A DNA stretch of 64,000 nucleotides from Amphiplicatus sp046296195 (lineage in GTDB: Bacteria > Pseudomonadota > Alphaproteobacteria > Caulobacterales > Parvularculaceae), in NCBI GenBank assembly GCA_046296195.1, contig JBKBLR010000001.1, positions 214,810-278,809 of the forward strand, given 5' to 3'. This document shows, piece by piece, positions 26,621 through 35,163 of the stretch (its first letter is position 1; each line of letters begins with the position of its first letter). Both the position numbers and the translations under genes were made by a program. A model generated the notes under the pieces. The model was not told the DNA's origin. It saw nothing but the letters and a program-made list of their open reading frames with translations, and searched no databases.

Positions 26621-26776
26621 TCAGGGCGAGGGCAGCAACGCCTTCAGCGCATAGGCGGCGATTGCGACGACGGCGACGCTTGAGAGCGCGATCGCGACGA
26701 ACCAGCCGAGACGCGTCGCAAGTCCGCCTGGCGGATCGTGGGCCGGCGGCGGCGTCGGCTCAATGAGACGCGGCAT
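26621..26776 (-). CDS. DUF2474-like small membrane protein of the bd oxidase operon
   Basis: The 51-residue product (MPRLIEPTPPPAHDPPGG, then LATRLGWFVAIALSSVAVVA and a short helix end) has one transmembrane segment. Its position directly after cioB, overlapping it by 17 bases, matches DUF2474 proteins, which sit beside cyanide-insensitive bd oxidases much as CydX sits beside CydAB. A stabilising or assembly subunit role is inferred from this. The longer upstream frame lies wholly inside cioB. Confidence 0.7.
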   Translation of the reverse strand: MPRLIEPTPPPAHDPPGGLATRLGWFVAIALSSVAVVAIAAYALKALLPSP

Positions 26777-27803
26777 GATAACCCTCGCCGTCCCGAACCT
26801 TGCCCCAGAAGAGGCGGTAGACATAAACGGTGTAGACGAGGATCACCGGCAGCATGACGGCGGCCCCGGCGAGCATCAGCGCGAGCGCATTGTCGCGCGC
26901 CGCGGTTTCCCAGATCGTGCGCGCGAACGGCACGTTGTAGGGGAAGAGCGATAGCGCCAGCCCCAGATAGCCGGTGACGAAAAGCCCGGCGGCGAGAAGG
27001 ATCGGCCGCCAGTCGGGCGCTTTCGACGCCGCCTGCACGTCGCGCCACAGCCAGAGGACGAGTGCCAGCGCGGCGAGCGGCACCGGCGCGAGCGGCAGGG
27101 CCTTGGCGACATCGACATGGCTCATCGAGACGCCCCAGCGTTCGGTGACACGCGGGTCGATCGACAGCGTCGCGAGGCTCACCGCCGCCATGGCGAGCGC
27201 CGTGGCGACGAGCGCGCGCCGCGCCCATTTGCGCGCGCCGACGCGCGTCGGATCCTCCGTCTTGAGGATCAGCCAGCAGGCGCCAAGGAGGACGTAGCCG
27301 GCAATGACGGAAAGGCCGGTCAGAACCGAGAACGGCGTCAGCCAGTCGAGCGCTCCGCCCGCATAGGCCCGGTCCTCGACCGCGACGCCCTGCACGAAAG
27401 CGCCGAGGATTATCCCCTGCGCCATCGCCGCCGCGAGCGAGCCCCAGGCAAACGCCCCGTTCCAGAAGCGTTTCGTCAGCCGTCGGACGGCCTTGTGGCG
27501 GAACTCGAACGCGACGCCGCGGAAGATGAGCGCGGCGAGCATCAACAGCACCGGCAGATAGAACGCCGGCATCAGGATCGCATAGGCGAGGGGGAAGGCG
27601 GCGAAGAGCCCGCCGCCGCCGAGAACGAGCCAGGTTTCGTTGCCGTCCCAGACCGGCTCGATGGTGGCGGTCAGCCGCGAGCGCTCGGCCTCGTCATCGG
27701 CGAAGGCGGTGAGGATGCCGACGCCGAGATCGAAGCCGTCGAGCAGCACATAGAGCATGACGGCGAGGGCGATGAGGCCGGCCCAGATGAGGGGAAGATC
27801 CAT
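26760..27803 (-). CDS. cioB: Cytochrome bd-type (cyanide-insensitive) quinol oxidase subunit II
   Basis: The 347-residue membrane subunit begins MDLPLIWAGLIALAVMLYVLLDGFDLGVG, shown here as adjoining short motifs typical of CydB, with WDGNETWLV and FRGVAFEFRHK further on. It pairs with subunit I in the inner membrane. The ATG at 27803 has a strong GAGGAGGT ribosome-binding site; the frame opens slightly earlier. It overlaps the DUF2474 gene downstream and sits 11 bases after cioA. Confidence 0.93.
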   Translation of the reverse strand: MDLPLIWAGLIALAVMLYVLLDGFDLGVGILTAFADDEAERSRLTATIEPVWDGNETWLVLGGGGLFAAFPLAYAILMPAFYLPVLLMLAALIFRGVAFEFRHKAVRRLTKRFWNGAFAWGSLAAAMAQGIILGAFVQGVAVEDRAYAGGALDWLTPFSVLTGLSVIAGYVLLGACWLILKTEDPTRVGARKWARRALVATALAMAAVSLATLSIDPRVTERWGVSMSHVDVAKALPLAPVPLAALALVLWLWRDVQAASKAPDWRPILLAAGLFVTGYLGLALSLFPYNVPFARTIWETAARDNALALMLAGAAVMLPVILVYTVYVYRLFWGKVRDGEGYHAASH

Positions 27804-27814
27804 GGCTGACCTCC

Positions 27815-29224
27815 TCACTCGGCCGGAACGGCGTGCGGCAGTTCCGCCGGATCGCCGACGGCGCCGAGCGGCGAGCCCGGCGCGCGCTTCGCTGTTTCGG
27901 GCGGCTCGGCCGGCGTATCGTCGAAGCCGCGAAGCGCGATGCGCGCCATATAGATGACGCCGGCGGTGAAAATGATTGCGTAGACGATCATGAAGACGAG
28001 GAGGGAGGTCGCAACCTGCGCCGCCGAGACGGGCGCGACGCTCTCGGCGGTCCTCAGAACGCCATAGACGGTGTAGGGCTGGCGGCCGACTTCAGCGACG
28101 ATCCATCCGGAGACGACCGCAAGAAAGCCCAGCGCCCCGCCTGGAACCGCCAGCCAATGGAACAGTCCGGGCCGGTCGAGCCGTCCCGCGCGCCAAAGCC
28201 AGAGCCCCCAGAAGCCGAGGGCGAGCATGCCGAGGCCTGCGCCGACCATCAGGCGGAACCCCCAGAAGGTGAGGAATACCGGCGGGCGATCGTCCTTCGC
28301 GAAGGCGTCGAGACCCTTTAGCGGTTTCTGCCCGCCGACGACGAAGTCGCCGAGGCCCGGGATTGCGATCTCGGCGATGTTGCGCTCGTTCTTCTCGTCA
28401 GGGATCGCAAAGAGGATCGTCGGCTGGCCTTCCTTCGTCGTCCACCAGCCTTCCATCGCGGCGACCTTGGCGGGCTGGTGATGATGCGCGACCTCGCCGG
28501 ACCAGTGGCCCGCCCAGATCTGGATCGGCATGAGGACCGCGAGCGTGCCCGCCGCCATGCGCATTTGCATGCGCGACGGTTCGGAGGTCCGCTCACGGAG
28601 CGTGAGCGCCGCGCCGGCGGCGAGGACGACCGCCGCTGTCGTGATATAGGCGCCCAGCATCATGTGGACGAAGCGCGACGGGAAACTCGGGTTGAAAATG
28701 ACCTCGAGCCAGTTGGTGGCGTAAAAGCGCCCGTCGGCGTCGATCGCAAAGCCTGCCGGCGTCTGCATCCAGCTGTTGGCCGACAGGATCCAGAACGCCG
28801 AGATCGTGGTCCCGACGGCGACGGCGCAGGTGGCGATGAAATGGAGGCGCCGCCCCACGCGCTTCCAGCCGAACAGCATGACGCCGAGGAACGTCGCCTC
28901 GAGGAAGAAGGCGGTCAGCACCTCATAGCCGAGGAGGGGCCCCATCACGCTGCCGGTTTTGTCAGCGAAAACGGACCAGTTCGTCCCGAACTGGTAGCTC
29001 ATCACGACCCCAGAGACGACGCCCATGGCGAAAGCGAGGGCGAAGATCTTCACCCAGTGGAGATAGAGCTTCAGGAAAACGTCGCGCTTCGTCTTCAACC
29101 ACAGGCCTTCGCAGACGGCGAGAAAGGCTGCGAGCCCGATCGTGAAGGCCGGGAACAGGATGTGGAACGCGATGACGAAGGCGAACTGGATGCGTGACAG
29201 CATCAGGGCGTCGAAATCCGGCAC
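27815..29224 (-). CDS. cioA: Cytochrome bd-type (cyanide-insensitive) quinol oxidase subunit I
   Basis: Subunit I holds the haems and oxidises quinol while reducing oxygen to water, without pumping protons. The 469-residue protein begins PDFDALMLSRIQFAFVIAFHILFPAF with the haem-ligand His, and has GYEVLTAFFLEATFLG and WILSANSWMQTP. The Q-loop (GQKPLKGLDAF region) is short, as in the Cio subclass. I choose the GTG at 29224, which has GGAG upstream and gives the usual N-terminus; an ATG lies at 29203. These oxidases support growth at low oxygen or with cyanide, nitric oxide or sulfide. Confidence 0.93.
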   Translation of the reverse strand: MPDFDALMLSRIQFAFVIAFHILFPAFTIGLAAFLAVCEGLWLKTKRDVFLKLYLHWVKIFALAFAMGVVSGVVMSYQFGTNWSVFADKTGSVMGPLLGYEVLTAFFLEATFLGVMLFGWKRVGRRLHFIATCAVAVGTTISAFWILSANSWMQTPAGFAIDADGRFYATNWLEVIFNPSFPSRFVHMMLGAYITTAAVVLAAGAALTLRERTSEPSRMQMRMAAGTLAVLMPIQIWAGHWSGEVAHHHQPAKVAAMEGWWTTKEGQPTILFAIPDEKNERNIAEIAIPGLGDFVVGGQKPLKGLDAFAKDDRPPVFLTFWGFRLMVGAGLGMLALGFWGLWLWRAGRLDRPGLFHWLAVPGGALGFLAVVSGWIVAEVGRQPYTVYGVLRTAESVAPVSAAQVATSLLVFMIVYAIIFTAGVIYMARIALRGFDDTPAEPPETAKRAPGSPLGAVGDPAELPHAVPAE

Positions 29225-29324
29225 GGAAAGTCTCCAGCGCTGGCGATGTATATCAATTCTGATGTGTTTCCTGCGCGGCGGCTGCAAGGCGCGGGGCGCC
29301 GCAGCGGCGATCCGCCGCGCGGGG

Positions 29325-30212
29325 TCATCGGCCGGCGGCGGGACAGGTGAGGCGAAGGCGGAACGGCCCCTCATCCCGCCCGGCGGCGGCGAGCGTCATA
29401 GCCTTAAGGCGGACGGGCCGGCCCTCGACGATCCTCGAATGCGGGCCCGCCCCTTCGCGCCAGACATGGAACTGCCCGTCTTTCGGCGCTGACTGCGCAA
29501 AGAAGCGGACCTTTCCCGAGAAGGCGCGCTCGGGCGAAATCACGGCGGTCTTCGCCGGCGCGCGCTGGAACGAAGCGGCGGCGTCACGGATGGCGGCCGG
29601 ATCGTCCGCCTCGAGATAGATCAAGACCGCCGCGTCGCAGGCGTTCACAATCTCGACCGCGCGGCCGAGCACGAGAAGCCCGGCGACATTGTCTCCGAAG
29701 GCGTCCGCCTCCGCCTCGAGCTCTTGCTTGTCCGCGCCATATTGAGCGCCGGCGCAATAGGCTTCGCCGAATCGCGCCTTTTTTTCCGCATGCTGAAGAT
29801 GGTGCTTCATTTCATGCGCGAGCGTGACGCGAAGGGGCAGCGTCTGCCCCGGGTCGGCGAATTGCGCATCGAGCAGGATCACGCCGTCTTCGCAGGAGGT
29901 CGCGGCGAGCGGGCCGCGCGCGCGCTTCAGATCGCAAAGGCCGATCCTTGCGTCGTGAAACTCCCGCTCCATGAAAACCCCGAGCCGGATCAGCGCAGCA
30001 GCGGCCTCCGCGATCGGCGGGGCGTAGCGCGCAAAAGGCTCGGCGCGCGCGTCGCATTCGGCGAGGAGGGCGGGCGGCATTGCGTCGGCAGTCAGCGTTT
30101 CGGCCGCGGCGCTGGCCTGAAGCGAGGTCATGGCGGCGCAGATGAAGGGGATGAGAGGGCGCGGCGCGACGCGGCGCGTCAGTCGGCGTCGATGCGGCCC
30201 TTTCGCCGTCAT
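29325..30212 (-). CDS. Secreted HExxH zinc metalloprotease-like protein
   Basis: The 295-residue protein has a basic N-terminus and signal-like segment (PLIPFICAAMTSLQASAAAE). The centre holds TLAHEMKHHLQH, an HExxH zinc motif, followed about 35 residues later by ELEAEADAFG, a Glu-xx-Ala-Asp third-ligand motif of gluzincin-like peptidases. Several Cys suggest periplasmic disulfides. It resembles no family I can name with certainty. Its start overlaps the stop of the upstream DUF6090-like gene by 4 bases, so it is probably co-transcribed with the toxin-antitoxin pair further upstream. It ends 100 bases before cioA. Confidence 0.65.
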   Translation of the reverse strand: MTAKGPHRRRLTRRVAPRPLIPFICAAMTSLQASAAAETLTADAMPPALLAECDARAEPFARYAPPIAEAAAALIRLGVFMEREFHDARIGLCDLKRARGPLAATSCEDGVILLDAQFADPGQTLPLRVTLAHEMKHHLQHAEKKARFGEAYCAGAQYGADKQELEAEADAFGDNVAGLLVLGRAVEIVNACDAAVLIYLEADDPAAIRDAAASFQRAPAKTAVISPERAFSGKVRFFAQSAPKDGQFHVWREGAGPHSRIVEGRPVRLKAMTLAAAGRDEGPFRLRLTCPAAGR

Positions 30213-30973
30213 GGCCGTTCCCCAAGCGCCGCGTCGACCTTGGCGCGCAATTGCCGAGCTTCGCCGAGCGCGTTTCGGCTGATGAGGCCCGCGACGCGCA
30301 TGGTCGACATCCAGTAGCGAAGCTCGCCCATGAGCGCTTCATCTCCCGCGATGCGCTCGACGATCGCCGCGGCGGCTGCATCGTCGAGCGGCGGCGCGCA
30401 ATCGAGGAGGCGCTGGACATCGATGTCGGTGTCGTAGCACGTACGCCAGACATAGAGCTGGACAGCATGCGGAATCATGCCGCGCACATGCTCGCGATAG
30501 GCGGGACGCTCGCGCAAGGAGGGGTTGCGCGCGCTGATGTGATAGCGGCCGAGCTCGCCTCTCAGGCGGACATCGGCAATGAGACCGAGCGCGCCCGCGC
30601 TTTTCATTTCCTCATAGGTTGTCGCGACCGGCTCGAATTCCGCGAGCTGACTCGCCTGGAAGAAAGAAAGAAGAAGCTCCCATTTCGTCCGGTCGCCGGT
30701 TGCGCCGGTTTCGGCGTAGGCGAGCCCGGCCGCGCCATAGTCGCTCACCTTCGACCAGAAGGACAAACGGTCTTCCAGACTTGCGATGTCCGCATCGAGG
30801 TCAGCGCCGATGCGCTCGAGATAAGACCGCGCCGTCGCCCGGTCCTTGCGCACCTCGTTCCAGGTGTTGACCTGCAAGCCGAGAAAGACGCCGAGGACGA
30901 CGATGACGAAGTCGATCGCGATCGCCGTCCATTCCTGCTTGCGGAAATGCGCGATGACGCGGCGCAGGATCAT
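30209..30973 (-). CDS. DUF6090-like single-pass membrane protein
   Basis: The 254-residue product begins MILRRVIAHFRKQEWTAIAI, then FVIVVLGVFLGLQVNTWNE, a basic N-terminus followed by one transmembrane helix ending in Asn-Trp-Asn-Glu. This is the hallmark of a widespread but uncharacterised family (I believe DUF6090). The rest is a helical, charged, probably periplasmic domain with two Cys (WRTCYDTD, LLDCAPP). It starts 3 bases after the VapC-like stop and overlaps the HExxH gene by 4 bases, so it is the middle of a tightly packed operon. Function unknown. Confidence 0.7.
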   Translation of the reverse strand: MILRRVIAHFRKQEWTAIAIDFVIVVLGVFLGLQVNTWNEVRKDRATARSYLERIGADLDADIASLEDRLSFWSKVSDYGAAGLAYAETGATGDRTKWELLLSFFQASQLAEFEPVATTYEEMKSAGALGLIADVRLRGELGRYHISARNPSLRERPAYREHVRGMIPHAVQLYVWRTCYDTDIDVQRLLDCAPPLDDAAAAAIVERIAGDEALMGELRYWMSTMRVAGLISRNALGEARQLRAKVDAALGERP

Positions 30974-30976
30974 CGA

Positions 30977-31402
30977 TCAGCTCTTTGCTGTCCAGGAATC
31001 AAGCAGGGGGACGCCGCACGCCTCGAAGCCCCCGATATCCAGTGTTGCGAGAGTCGCGGCCGAAACCTTCGCGATGGCGGCGATCATCATGTCGACTGGA
31101 TCCGCATGGAGGCCCTTCCGCTCGCGCGCGGCTGCGACCTCGCCGCAGGCGAAGGCGGCGTCCCTGTCGAAGGGCAGCAGCCGATCCCGGAACGCTTCGT
31201 CGATGAAGAGGGCGAATCTCCTCTCAAGATTCTTCCGCCTCTTCCCGGCCGGCAGCCGATGGATGCTGCGCTGTATTTCCGCAACCGTAATAGTCGTCGT
31301 CGTCACGTTGAGCGGGTCGCGCCCCGCGAGCCATGCTCCGACCTTGGCGTCCGGCGCCGGCCGCATCAGTTCGGAGATGACGTCAGTGTCGAGGATGATC
31401 AC
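30977..31402 (-). CDS. PIN-domain toxin (VapC/FitB-like ribonuclease)
   Basis: The 141-residue protein starts at a GTG (31402) with MIILDTDVISELMR. The four acidic residues of the PIN active site are visible: LDTD near the N-terminus, Glu in TVAEIQRS, Asp in DPVDMMIAA, and Asp in ATLDIGGFE. Such toxins cleave RNA when released from their antitoxin. AGGGTGG lies upstream of the start, and the gene overlaps the antitoxin 3' end by 20 bases. It belongs to the FitB-like subgroup by its FEACGVPLLDSW end. Confidence 0.88.
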   Translation of the reverse strand: MIILDTDVISELMRPAPDAKVGAWLAGRDPLNVTTTTITVAEIQRSIHRLPAGKRRKNLERRFALFIDEAFRDRLLPFDRDAAFACGEVAAARERKGLHADPVDMMIAAIAKVSAATLATLDIGGFEACGVPLLDSWTAKS

Positions 31403-31739
31403 TCAGACCACCCTGCGCAAATTCGGAACCGAGCAGTAGCGTCCAGTCATTTGATTTGTCGCGGTGTGCTTGCGGAAAACCGCGCGCGCCGCTCGACGCG
31501 AAATCAGGCGGCGCGCGCCGCGAGGATCGCGGCGGCAGGTCAAGCTCGACCCCGCCCGCGGCGCCGAAATGCTCTTTCGCAAGGCCGACAAGCGACTTCG
31601 TCTCATCGCCATTCGCCGACGCCGCCTTCTGCAGCGCCCGGCGCGCATGGGCCTCAAGCGACATGCCCGCCTTCGCAGCGCGCACCCTTAGCGCCTCCTT
31701 CGTGCGGTCAGAAATGCCGTGAACATTTATATTAGCCAT
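31383..31739 (-). CDS. FitA-like ribbon-helix-helix antitoxin with extended C-terminus
   Basis: The ATG at 31739 has GGAG upstream. Residues 1-45 (MANINVHGISDRTKEALRVR, then AAKAGMSLEAHARR) form a ribbon-helix-helix DNA-binding domain, and GGVELDLPPRSSRRAPPDF is the usual toxin-binding tail of FitA antitoxins. Family members normally stop within a few residues after PPDF. Here the frame continues about 38 residues (SGARGFPQAHRDKSN onward) into the toxin start, so the original stop may have been lost. A perfect inverted repeat just upstream is the likely operator. Confidence 0.8.
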   Translation of the reverse strand: MANINVHGISDRTKEALRVRAAKAGMSLEAHARRALQKAASANGDETKSLVGLAKEHFGAAGGVELDLPPRSSRRAPPDFASSGARGFPQAHRDKSNDWTLLLGSEFAQGGLSDHPRH

Positions 31740-31764
31740 GACCGCCCGATCTCCGCGCCGGAAC

Positions 31765-31792
31765 TTGAGTCCAATGTATCCATTGGACTCAA
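31765..31792 (-). promoter_or_regulatory. Palindromic operator of the FitAB-like operon
   Basis: A perfect 12-base inverted repeat (TTGAGTCCAATG / CATTGGACTCAA, spacer TATC) lies 26-53 bases upstream of the antitoxin ATG. On the minus strand a TTGCCC and a TACATT about 18 bases apart could be the -35 and -10, with the repeat covering the -10. Ribbon-helix-helix antitoxins bind such palindromes to repress their own operon. Confidence 0.6.
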
Positions 31793-31902
31793 ATGAGGGC
31801 AACCTAGCCGCCGAAGGCGATGAAATCCGGGGGCGGCGCCCGGCGCGCCAGCCTCTCTCACGCATGGCGGGTTCTCCGCGTCGCGAGCATTTCGATGGAC
31901 TG

Positions 31903-32244
31903 CTAGAGAACGGGACGCCAGGGGGTTTCGGGCAGCGAGCCCGATTTCCAGAGGACGTGCATGTTGGAAAACGCCTGGTGATGCTGACCCGTCCACAGCA
32001 CGAACGGGAGCCGTTCGGCCTCATCGAGCACGTTGAAGTCGTTCATGCCGCGGCCAAAAACGCTCGCCGCGTCCGTGCTCTGGACCATGGCGATGGTAAG
32101 GTCCTTGTTGGTTTTGAGGAACTGGCGGCTGGCGTTCGCCCGCAATTGCTTCGTATTCTGACGGACCCGCATCGCAAGAAAGACGAGCGTCGGCGCGCCG
32201 ATGAGGGCGAGCGCGATCTGCGACAAGAGATAGAGATCGTTCAA
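31903..32244 (-). CDS. Small membrane protein, possibly truncated
   Basis: The 113-residue product begins MNDLYLLSQIALALIGAPTL, an N-terminal transmembrane helix, then RVRQNTKQLRANASRQF. This pattern occurs in an uncharacterised bacterial family whose members I recall as longer (about 150-200 residues). The last residues, PETPWRPVL, end at a TAG. Beyond the TAG the same frame continues QSIEMLATRR for 14 codons to the next stop, and QSIEML could continue the protein, so a nonsense mutation is possible. The gene lies upstream of the antitoxin on the same strand, with a 110-base gap holding the palindrome. Confidence 0.55.
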   Translation of the reverse strand: MNDLYLLSQIALALIGAPTLVFLAMRVRQNTKQLRANASRQFLKTNKDLTIAMVQSTDAASVFGRGMNDFNVLDEAERLPFVLWTGQHHQAFSNMHVLWKSGSLPETPWRPVL

Positions 32245-32385
32245 TCCATAAGAGCCTCCGCGTTAGTCGAGGCTAGCACGCATCGACTTGCCCGGCCTGT
32301 CGCGCCGGACTGCATCTCGCCGTTGATCCGGGCCTTGGGAGGTCGATAATAGTCTGGATGTCGAGAGGCGAACCAGCGAGGCGGC

Positions 32386-33198
32386 ATGGAAGTCATCGAT
32401 GCTTGGGCGCAGCTGCTGACGGCGCGGTTCGCCGGCGAGAAATGGCTGGCGCCGCTGTTGCGCTGGACCGGGCAGGACGCGGCGGCCGTCGCGCTGACGC
32501 CCGAGGCGCTCGTCGCCGCGATGGATGCGGCGGGCGTGTCGCTCTCGCTCGTTTCCGGCTGGTCGAGCCCGAAGGGCGCGCTCATTTCCAATGATGAGGT
32601 GGAGGCGGCGGTCGATGCCGCGCCGCAGCGGCTGAAAGGGGTTCTGGGCGCCGACCTCGAGGACCTGATGGGAACGGTGCGCGACATCCGCGCGCGCGCC
32701 AAATCCGGCAAATTCGTCGGCGTGCGGGTCGTCCCATGGCTGTGGGGCCTGCCGCCGGACGACCGGCGTTATTATCCGATCTATGCCGCCTGCATCGACG
32801 CCGGCCTGCCCTTCTGCACACAGGTCGGCCACACGGGCCCATTGAAAAGCTCCGACACCGGGCGACTGATTCCCTATCTTGAGAACGTGTTGATCGACTT
32901 TCCGGAACTCGTCGTCGTCGGCGGCCATGTCGGCTTCCCGTGGATCGACGAGGTGAAGACGCTTCTGCGCAAGTTCCCGAATTTTCATGTCGACACCAGC
33001 GCCTACGCCCTCCATCGCCTGCCGGCGGATTTCGTCGCGCTGATGAAAGGCGAGGGGAGAGAGCGCATCATGTTCGGATCGAACTTCCCGATGCTGACGC
33101 CAGGGCGCTGCCTTGAGAAGATCGACGCTCTCGGCCTCGACGCGGAGATGAGAGCTGCGTTTCTCGGCGGGAATGCGAAGCGGGTTTTCAGGCTCTGA
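32386..33198 (+). CDS. Amidohydrolase-2 (ACMSD-like TIM-barrel) family hydrolase
   Basis: The 270-residue protein fits the amidohydrolase_2 family, metal-dependent decarboxylases/hydrolases related to ACMS decarboxylase. The barrel is seen in KFVGVRVVPWLWG, FCTQVGHTGP, LVVVGGHVGFPWIDE with a metal-type His, NFHVDTSAY and IMFGSNFPML. The usual N-terminal metal motif DxHxH is replaced by MEVIDAWAQ, as in several members of this family that keep only part of the metal site. The ribosome-binding site is GAGGCGG. No pathway neighbour indicates the substrate. Confidence 0.8.
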   Translation: MEVIDAWAQLLTARFAGEKWLAPLLRWTGQDAAAVALTPEALVAAMDAAGVSLSLVSGWSSPKGALISNDEVEAAVDAAPQRLKGVLGADLEDLMGTVRDIRARAKSGKFVGVRVVPWLWGLPPDDRRYYPIYAACIDAGLPFCTQVGHTGPLKSSDTGRLIPYLENVLIDFPELVVVGGHVGFPWIDEVKTLLRKFPNFHVDTSAYALHRLPADFVALMKGEGRERIMFGSNFPMLTPGRCLEKIDALGLDAEMRAAFLGGNAKRVFRL

Positions 33199-33392
33199 AC
33201 CCCACCACGCCACGCGGTCGTCAAACCTTCCCTTCGCGCCGGCGTCGAGGCCCCTTGATCGATGCGATGTCGGCGTCGCAACCGTCGCTTGGAGGCGTCG
33301 ATCCGGCGATCTAAAATCACCTTGCGCCCTATTGATCCAGACACGGAGGAAATCCGCAATTGCTGTTTCAGGCGGCGCGCCCGGGCCCGGCC

Positions 33393-35138
33393 TCAATACC
33401 CTGCGACGGTTCCATCTTTGCGCATCTCCGTCGCGCCGACATAAACGCCGTTGGCGTGATCGCGCATGATCGCCTGATAGCCGCCGAAGACGACGCCATT
33501 GTCGACGACGCGGACCTTGTGGCCCATCGCCTCCAGCCTCCTTCGCGTCGCCTCGGGCACGCCGGGCTCGAGCTCGAGAAGCCCGATCGGATCGCCGTCG
33601 ACGCCGGTCGGCTGCCGGCCGCCGTCATGATGAAAGCGCGCCGCGTCGCCGGCTTCCTGCAGGTTCATGCCGTAGTCGACGAGGTTGACGATGACCTGCA
33701 CATGGCCCTGCGGCTGCATGCCCCCGCCCATCAGGCCGAAGGAGAGCCATGGCTTGCCGTCTTTCAACGCGAACGCCGGGATGATCGTCTGGAACGGGCG
33801 CTTGCCGGGCGCGTAGGCGTTCGGATGATCCGGATCGAGATTAAAGAGCTCGCCGCGGTCATGCAGCATGAATCCGAGCCCGTCGGGGACGAGGCCGGAG
33901 CCCATGCCGCGATAATTCGACTGAATGAGGCTGACCATCATGCCGTCCTTGTCGGCGACGGTGAAATAGGTGGTGTCGCCTTCGCCTTCGAGCTTCGGTT
34001 CGCCCGGGGCCGGCGCGGTCATCGCCTTCTTCGGATCGATGAGCGCGAAGCGCTCGCGACCGTAAGCATCGGACAGAAGCCAGTCGGCGGGAATGCGCGC
34101 GAAGGCGGGGTCGGCATAATAGCGGGCGACGTCCTCGAAGGCGAGGCGCTTGGCCTCGACCATGTAGTGGAACGCCTCCGCCGAGCCGCGCGGCCATTGT
34201 TTAAGGTCGACATTTTTGAGAATGTTCAGCATCTGGAGCGCGGCGAAGCCTTGGCTGTTGGGCGGCAATTCGCAAACTGAAACCCCACGATAGTCGACGC
34301 ACCGCGGCTCGACCCATTCGGCCGCGTTCGCCGCGAAGTCCGCATAACGGAGATCGCCGCCGATGCGCTTCATATAGGCGTCGACGGTCTTTGCGATGGT
34401 TCCCTTATAGAAGGCGTCAGCGCCGCCCTTTGCGATCTCCTCATAGGTGCGAGCGAGGTCAGGATTGCGGAAGATCGTCCCCGCCGCCGGCGCGCCATTT
34501 GCGAAATAGGTCGCCCGCGCATTGTCGAACTCGCCGATCATCGGCAGGCGCTCCTCGAAGCGGGCGAGATTGGTCTTGAGGTAAAGGGCGATGACCGGCG
34601 ACACCGGGAAGCCGTCTTTCGCATAGCCGATGGCGGGCGCCAGAATCGTCCGCATCGGGAGCTTTCCGAAGCGGGCGTGCAGGGCGCCCCAGCCGCCGAC
34701 GGCGCCCGGTACGGTGACCGGCAGCGCCCCCAGCGGGGGGATGCCCTTGCCTTCGCCGACGACCGCCGCCGACTTCGCGCGCGTTTCTTCGAGCGTGCGG
34801 CCCATCGGCGCTCTGCCCGACGCGTTGAGGCCGTATAGCCGCCCGGTCTTCGGGTCCCAGACGATGGCGAAGAGGTCCCCGCCGACGCCGCAGCCAGTCG
34901 GCTCCATCAGGCCGAGCGCCGCGTTCACGGCGATCGCCGCGTCCGCAGCCGAGCCGCCCTTCTTCAGTATGTCGATCGCAATCTGGCTTGCCAGCGGCTG
35001 CGCGGTCGCGGCCATCCCATGTTGGGCGATCACCGGGCTTCGCGACCAGTCGGCGCCGAGGGGGCGCGCGCCGGGACCGAGGTCCTGCGCAAGGGCGGGC
35101 GAGGCGGCGAGGGCCGCCGCGGCGAAAAGTCTTTTCAT
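33393..35138 (-). CDS. ggt: Gamma-glutamyltransferase (gamma-glutamyltranspeptidase)
   Basis: Ggt hydrolyses or transfers the gamma-glutamyl group of glutathione in the periplasm. The 581-residue proenzyme has a short signal peptide (ALAASPALAQ) and self-cleaves before a Thr to form two subunits. The nucleophile is Thr389 in GEGDTTYFTVADKDG, and the small subunit contains NYRGMGSGLVPDGLGF and SFGLMGGGMQPQGH. The large subunit has GGSAADAAIAVN and EPTGCGVGGDLF. The ATG at 35138 is used; the longer frame has no signal peptide. DUF1223, also periplasmic, lies 25 bases upstream on the same strand. Confidence 0.93.
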   Translation of the reverse strand: MKRLFAAAALAASPALAQDLGPGARPLGADWSRSPVIAQHGMAATAQPLASQIAIDILKKGGSAADAAIAVNAALGLMEPTGCGVGGDLFAIVWDPKTGRLYGLNASGRAPMGRTLEETRAKSAAVVGEGKGIPPLGALPVTVPGAVGGWGALHARFGKLPMRTILAPAIGYAKDGFPVSPVIALYLKTNLARFEERLPMIGEFDNARATYFANGAPAAGTIFRNPDLARTYEEIAKGGADAFYKGTIAKTVDAYMKRIGGDLRYADFAANAAEWVEPRCVDYRGVSVCELPPNSQGFAALQMLNILKNVDLKQWPRGSAEAFHYMVEAKRLAFEDVARYYADPAFARIPADWLLSDAYGRERFALIDPKKAMTAPAPGEPKLEGEGDTTYFTVADKDGMMVSLIQSNYRGMGSGLVPDGLGFMLHDRGELFNLDPDHPNAYAPGKRPFQTIIPAFALKDGKPWLSFGLMGGGMQPQGHVQVIVNLVDYGMNLQEAGDAARFHHDGGRQPTGVDGDPIGLLELEPGVPEATRRRLEAMGHKVRVVDNGVVFGGYQAIMRDHANGVYVGATEMRKDGTVAGY

Positions 35139-35163
35139 CAAGGTCCCCTTGAACGGCGGGCGG

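Noticed and set aside
31765..31792. The antitoxin palindrome as an intrinsic terminator
   Set aside because: Neither side is followed by a T-run, and it lies in a promoter position.
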